This document shows positions 63,937-64,000 of a stretch of DNA of 64,000 nt, piece by piece (within the stretch, counting starts at the first letter, position 1; every line of letters begins with the position of its first letter). Source of the DNA: Fonsecaea monophora (Eukaryota; Ascomycota; Eurotiomycetes; Chaetothyriales; Herpotrichiellaceae); NCBI RefSeq assembly GCF_001642475.1, contig NW_019173958.1, positions 266,985 to 330,984 on the forward strand, in the 5' to 3' direction. Under the pieces are notes generated by a model. The model had not been told where the DNA came from, did no database searches, and saw nothing but the letters and a program-made list of their open reading frames with translations. Made by a program: the position numbers and the translations under genes.

Positions 63937-64000
63937 CACACTACCGAGCCTAGACGAGCTAGAAGCAGCTGCGAAGCACACCAAGGACATAGGCGGCAGT
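62771..64000 (+). CDS. FAD-dependent monooxygenase, 3' end beyond window
   Basis: Exons 62771-62925 and 63022-63826 are visible (320 residues). A further intron begins at 63827 (GTATAT) and has not ended by the window edge. The 96-nt first intron (GTGGGT...ACAG) contains a T13 run. The first join gives GLDKCLVELERLLPG. Rossmann motif GAGPSG (14-19) is at the N terminus, followed by the acidic FERD. The DG motif is VAADGARS (Asp162-Gly163), and GDAAHSM (314-320) contacts the flavin ribityl. This is the p-hydroxybenzoate-hydroxylase-like (class A) monooxygenase family, using NAD(P)H and O2 on aromatic or polyketide/terpenoid substrates. An out-of-frame ATG lies 7 bases upstream (62764). The neighbour at 59.8 kb is a Zn2Cys6 regulator. 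Confidence 0.9.
63884..63934 (+). repeat. (CA)n microsatellite in intron
   Basis: About 25 uninterrupted CA units inside the second intron of the monooxygenase gene. Likely polymorphic between strains. Confidence 0.92.

Overview
The window is a piece of a filamentous ascomycete (Pezizomycotina) nuclear chromosome. Evidence for this: genes lie on both strands at about one per 2.5-3 kb. Introns are short (44-96 nt), with GT donors, CTRAY-like branch points and AG acceptors. There are clear fungal families: a Zn2Cys6 factor, an APSES factor of the Xbp1 type, Gpi8, Lcp5, Med4, and a fungal expanded kinase family. Eurotiomycetes (possibly Chaetothyriales) is a guess from overall style only. No operons, CRISPR arrays, rRNA or supportable tRNA genes were seen.

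Layout. 1-5.1 kb shows no convincing gene. 5.1-15.4 kb carries housekeeping genes: a TBC RabGAP (-), LCP5 (+), a two-exon tautomerase-fold protein (+), GPI8 (-) and an F-box protein (-). 16.1-20.2 kb is cell-surface oriented: a five-exon FAS1 membrane protein (-) and a membrane-anchored polysaccharide deacetylase (+), with one doubtful ORF between. 20.6-26.7 kb holds CDC45 (-), a secreted SGNH hydrolase (-) and a three-exon DHH/DHHA1 (RecJ-like) phosphoesterase (+) with a C-terminal PIP-like tail. A fungal C2H2-type protein (-) follows. 29.4-31.0 kb is a cytochrome P450 (-). 32.8-33.9 kb is an orphan gene with no visible start codon. 34.8-42.1 kb has MED4 (+), a coiled-coil protein (-), a possible 84-residue membrane protein (-) and a second TBC protein of the Gyp5/EVI5 type (-). 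TOP2 (+) fills 43.5-48.5 kb. A decayed protein kinase (pseudogene) lies at 49.4-50.4 kb. 52.0-57.7 kb has an Xbp1-like APSES factor, a CCCH zinc-finger protein with a SUMO-interacting-like motif, and a single-pass membrane protein, all on +. 58.4 kb to the end has a secreted PLA2G12-like cysteine-rich protein, a Zn2Cys6 regulator and an FAD-dependent monooxygenase cut by the window edge, which may be the start of an accessory metabolic cluster.

How they fit together. Most genes are independent housekeeping functions: replication and chromosome topology (CDC45, TOP2), ribosome biogenesis (LCP5), GPI anchoring (GPI8), transcription (MED4, APSES, Zn2Cys6) and membrane traffic (two RabGAPs). The observations most worth following are the DHH/DHHA1 protein with a PIP-like end lying close to CDC45 (itself a DHH-superfamily protein), the PLA2-like protein whose His-Asp pair reads His-Gly, and the duplicated NPWS motif in the APSES factor. 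All exon boundaries were worked out by hand from reading frame and splice signals. They are predictions, not transcript data. Family assignments are from motif recognition, not database searches.
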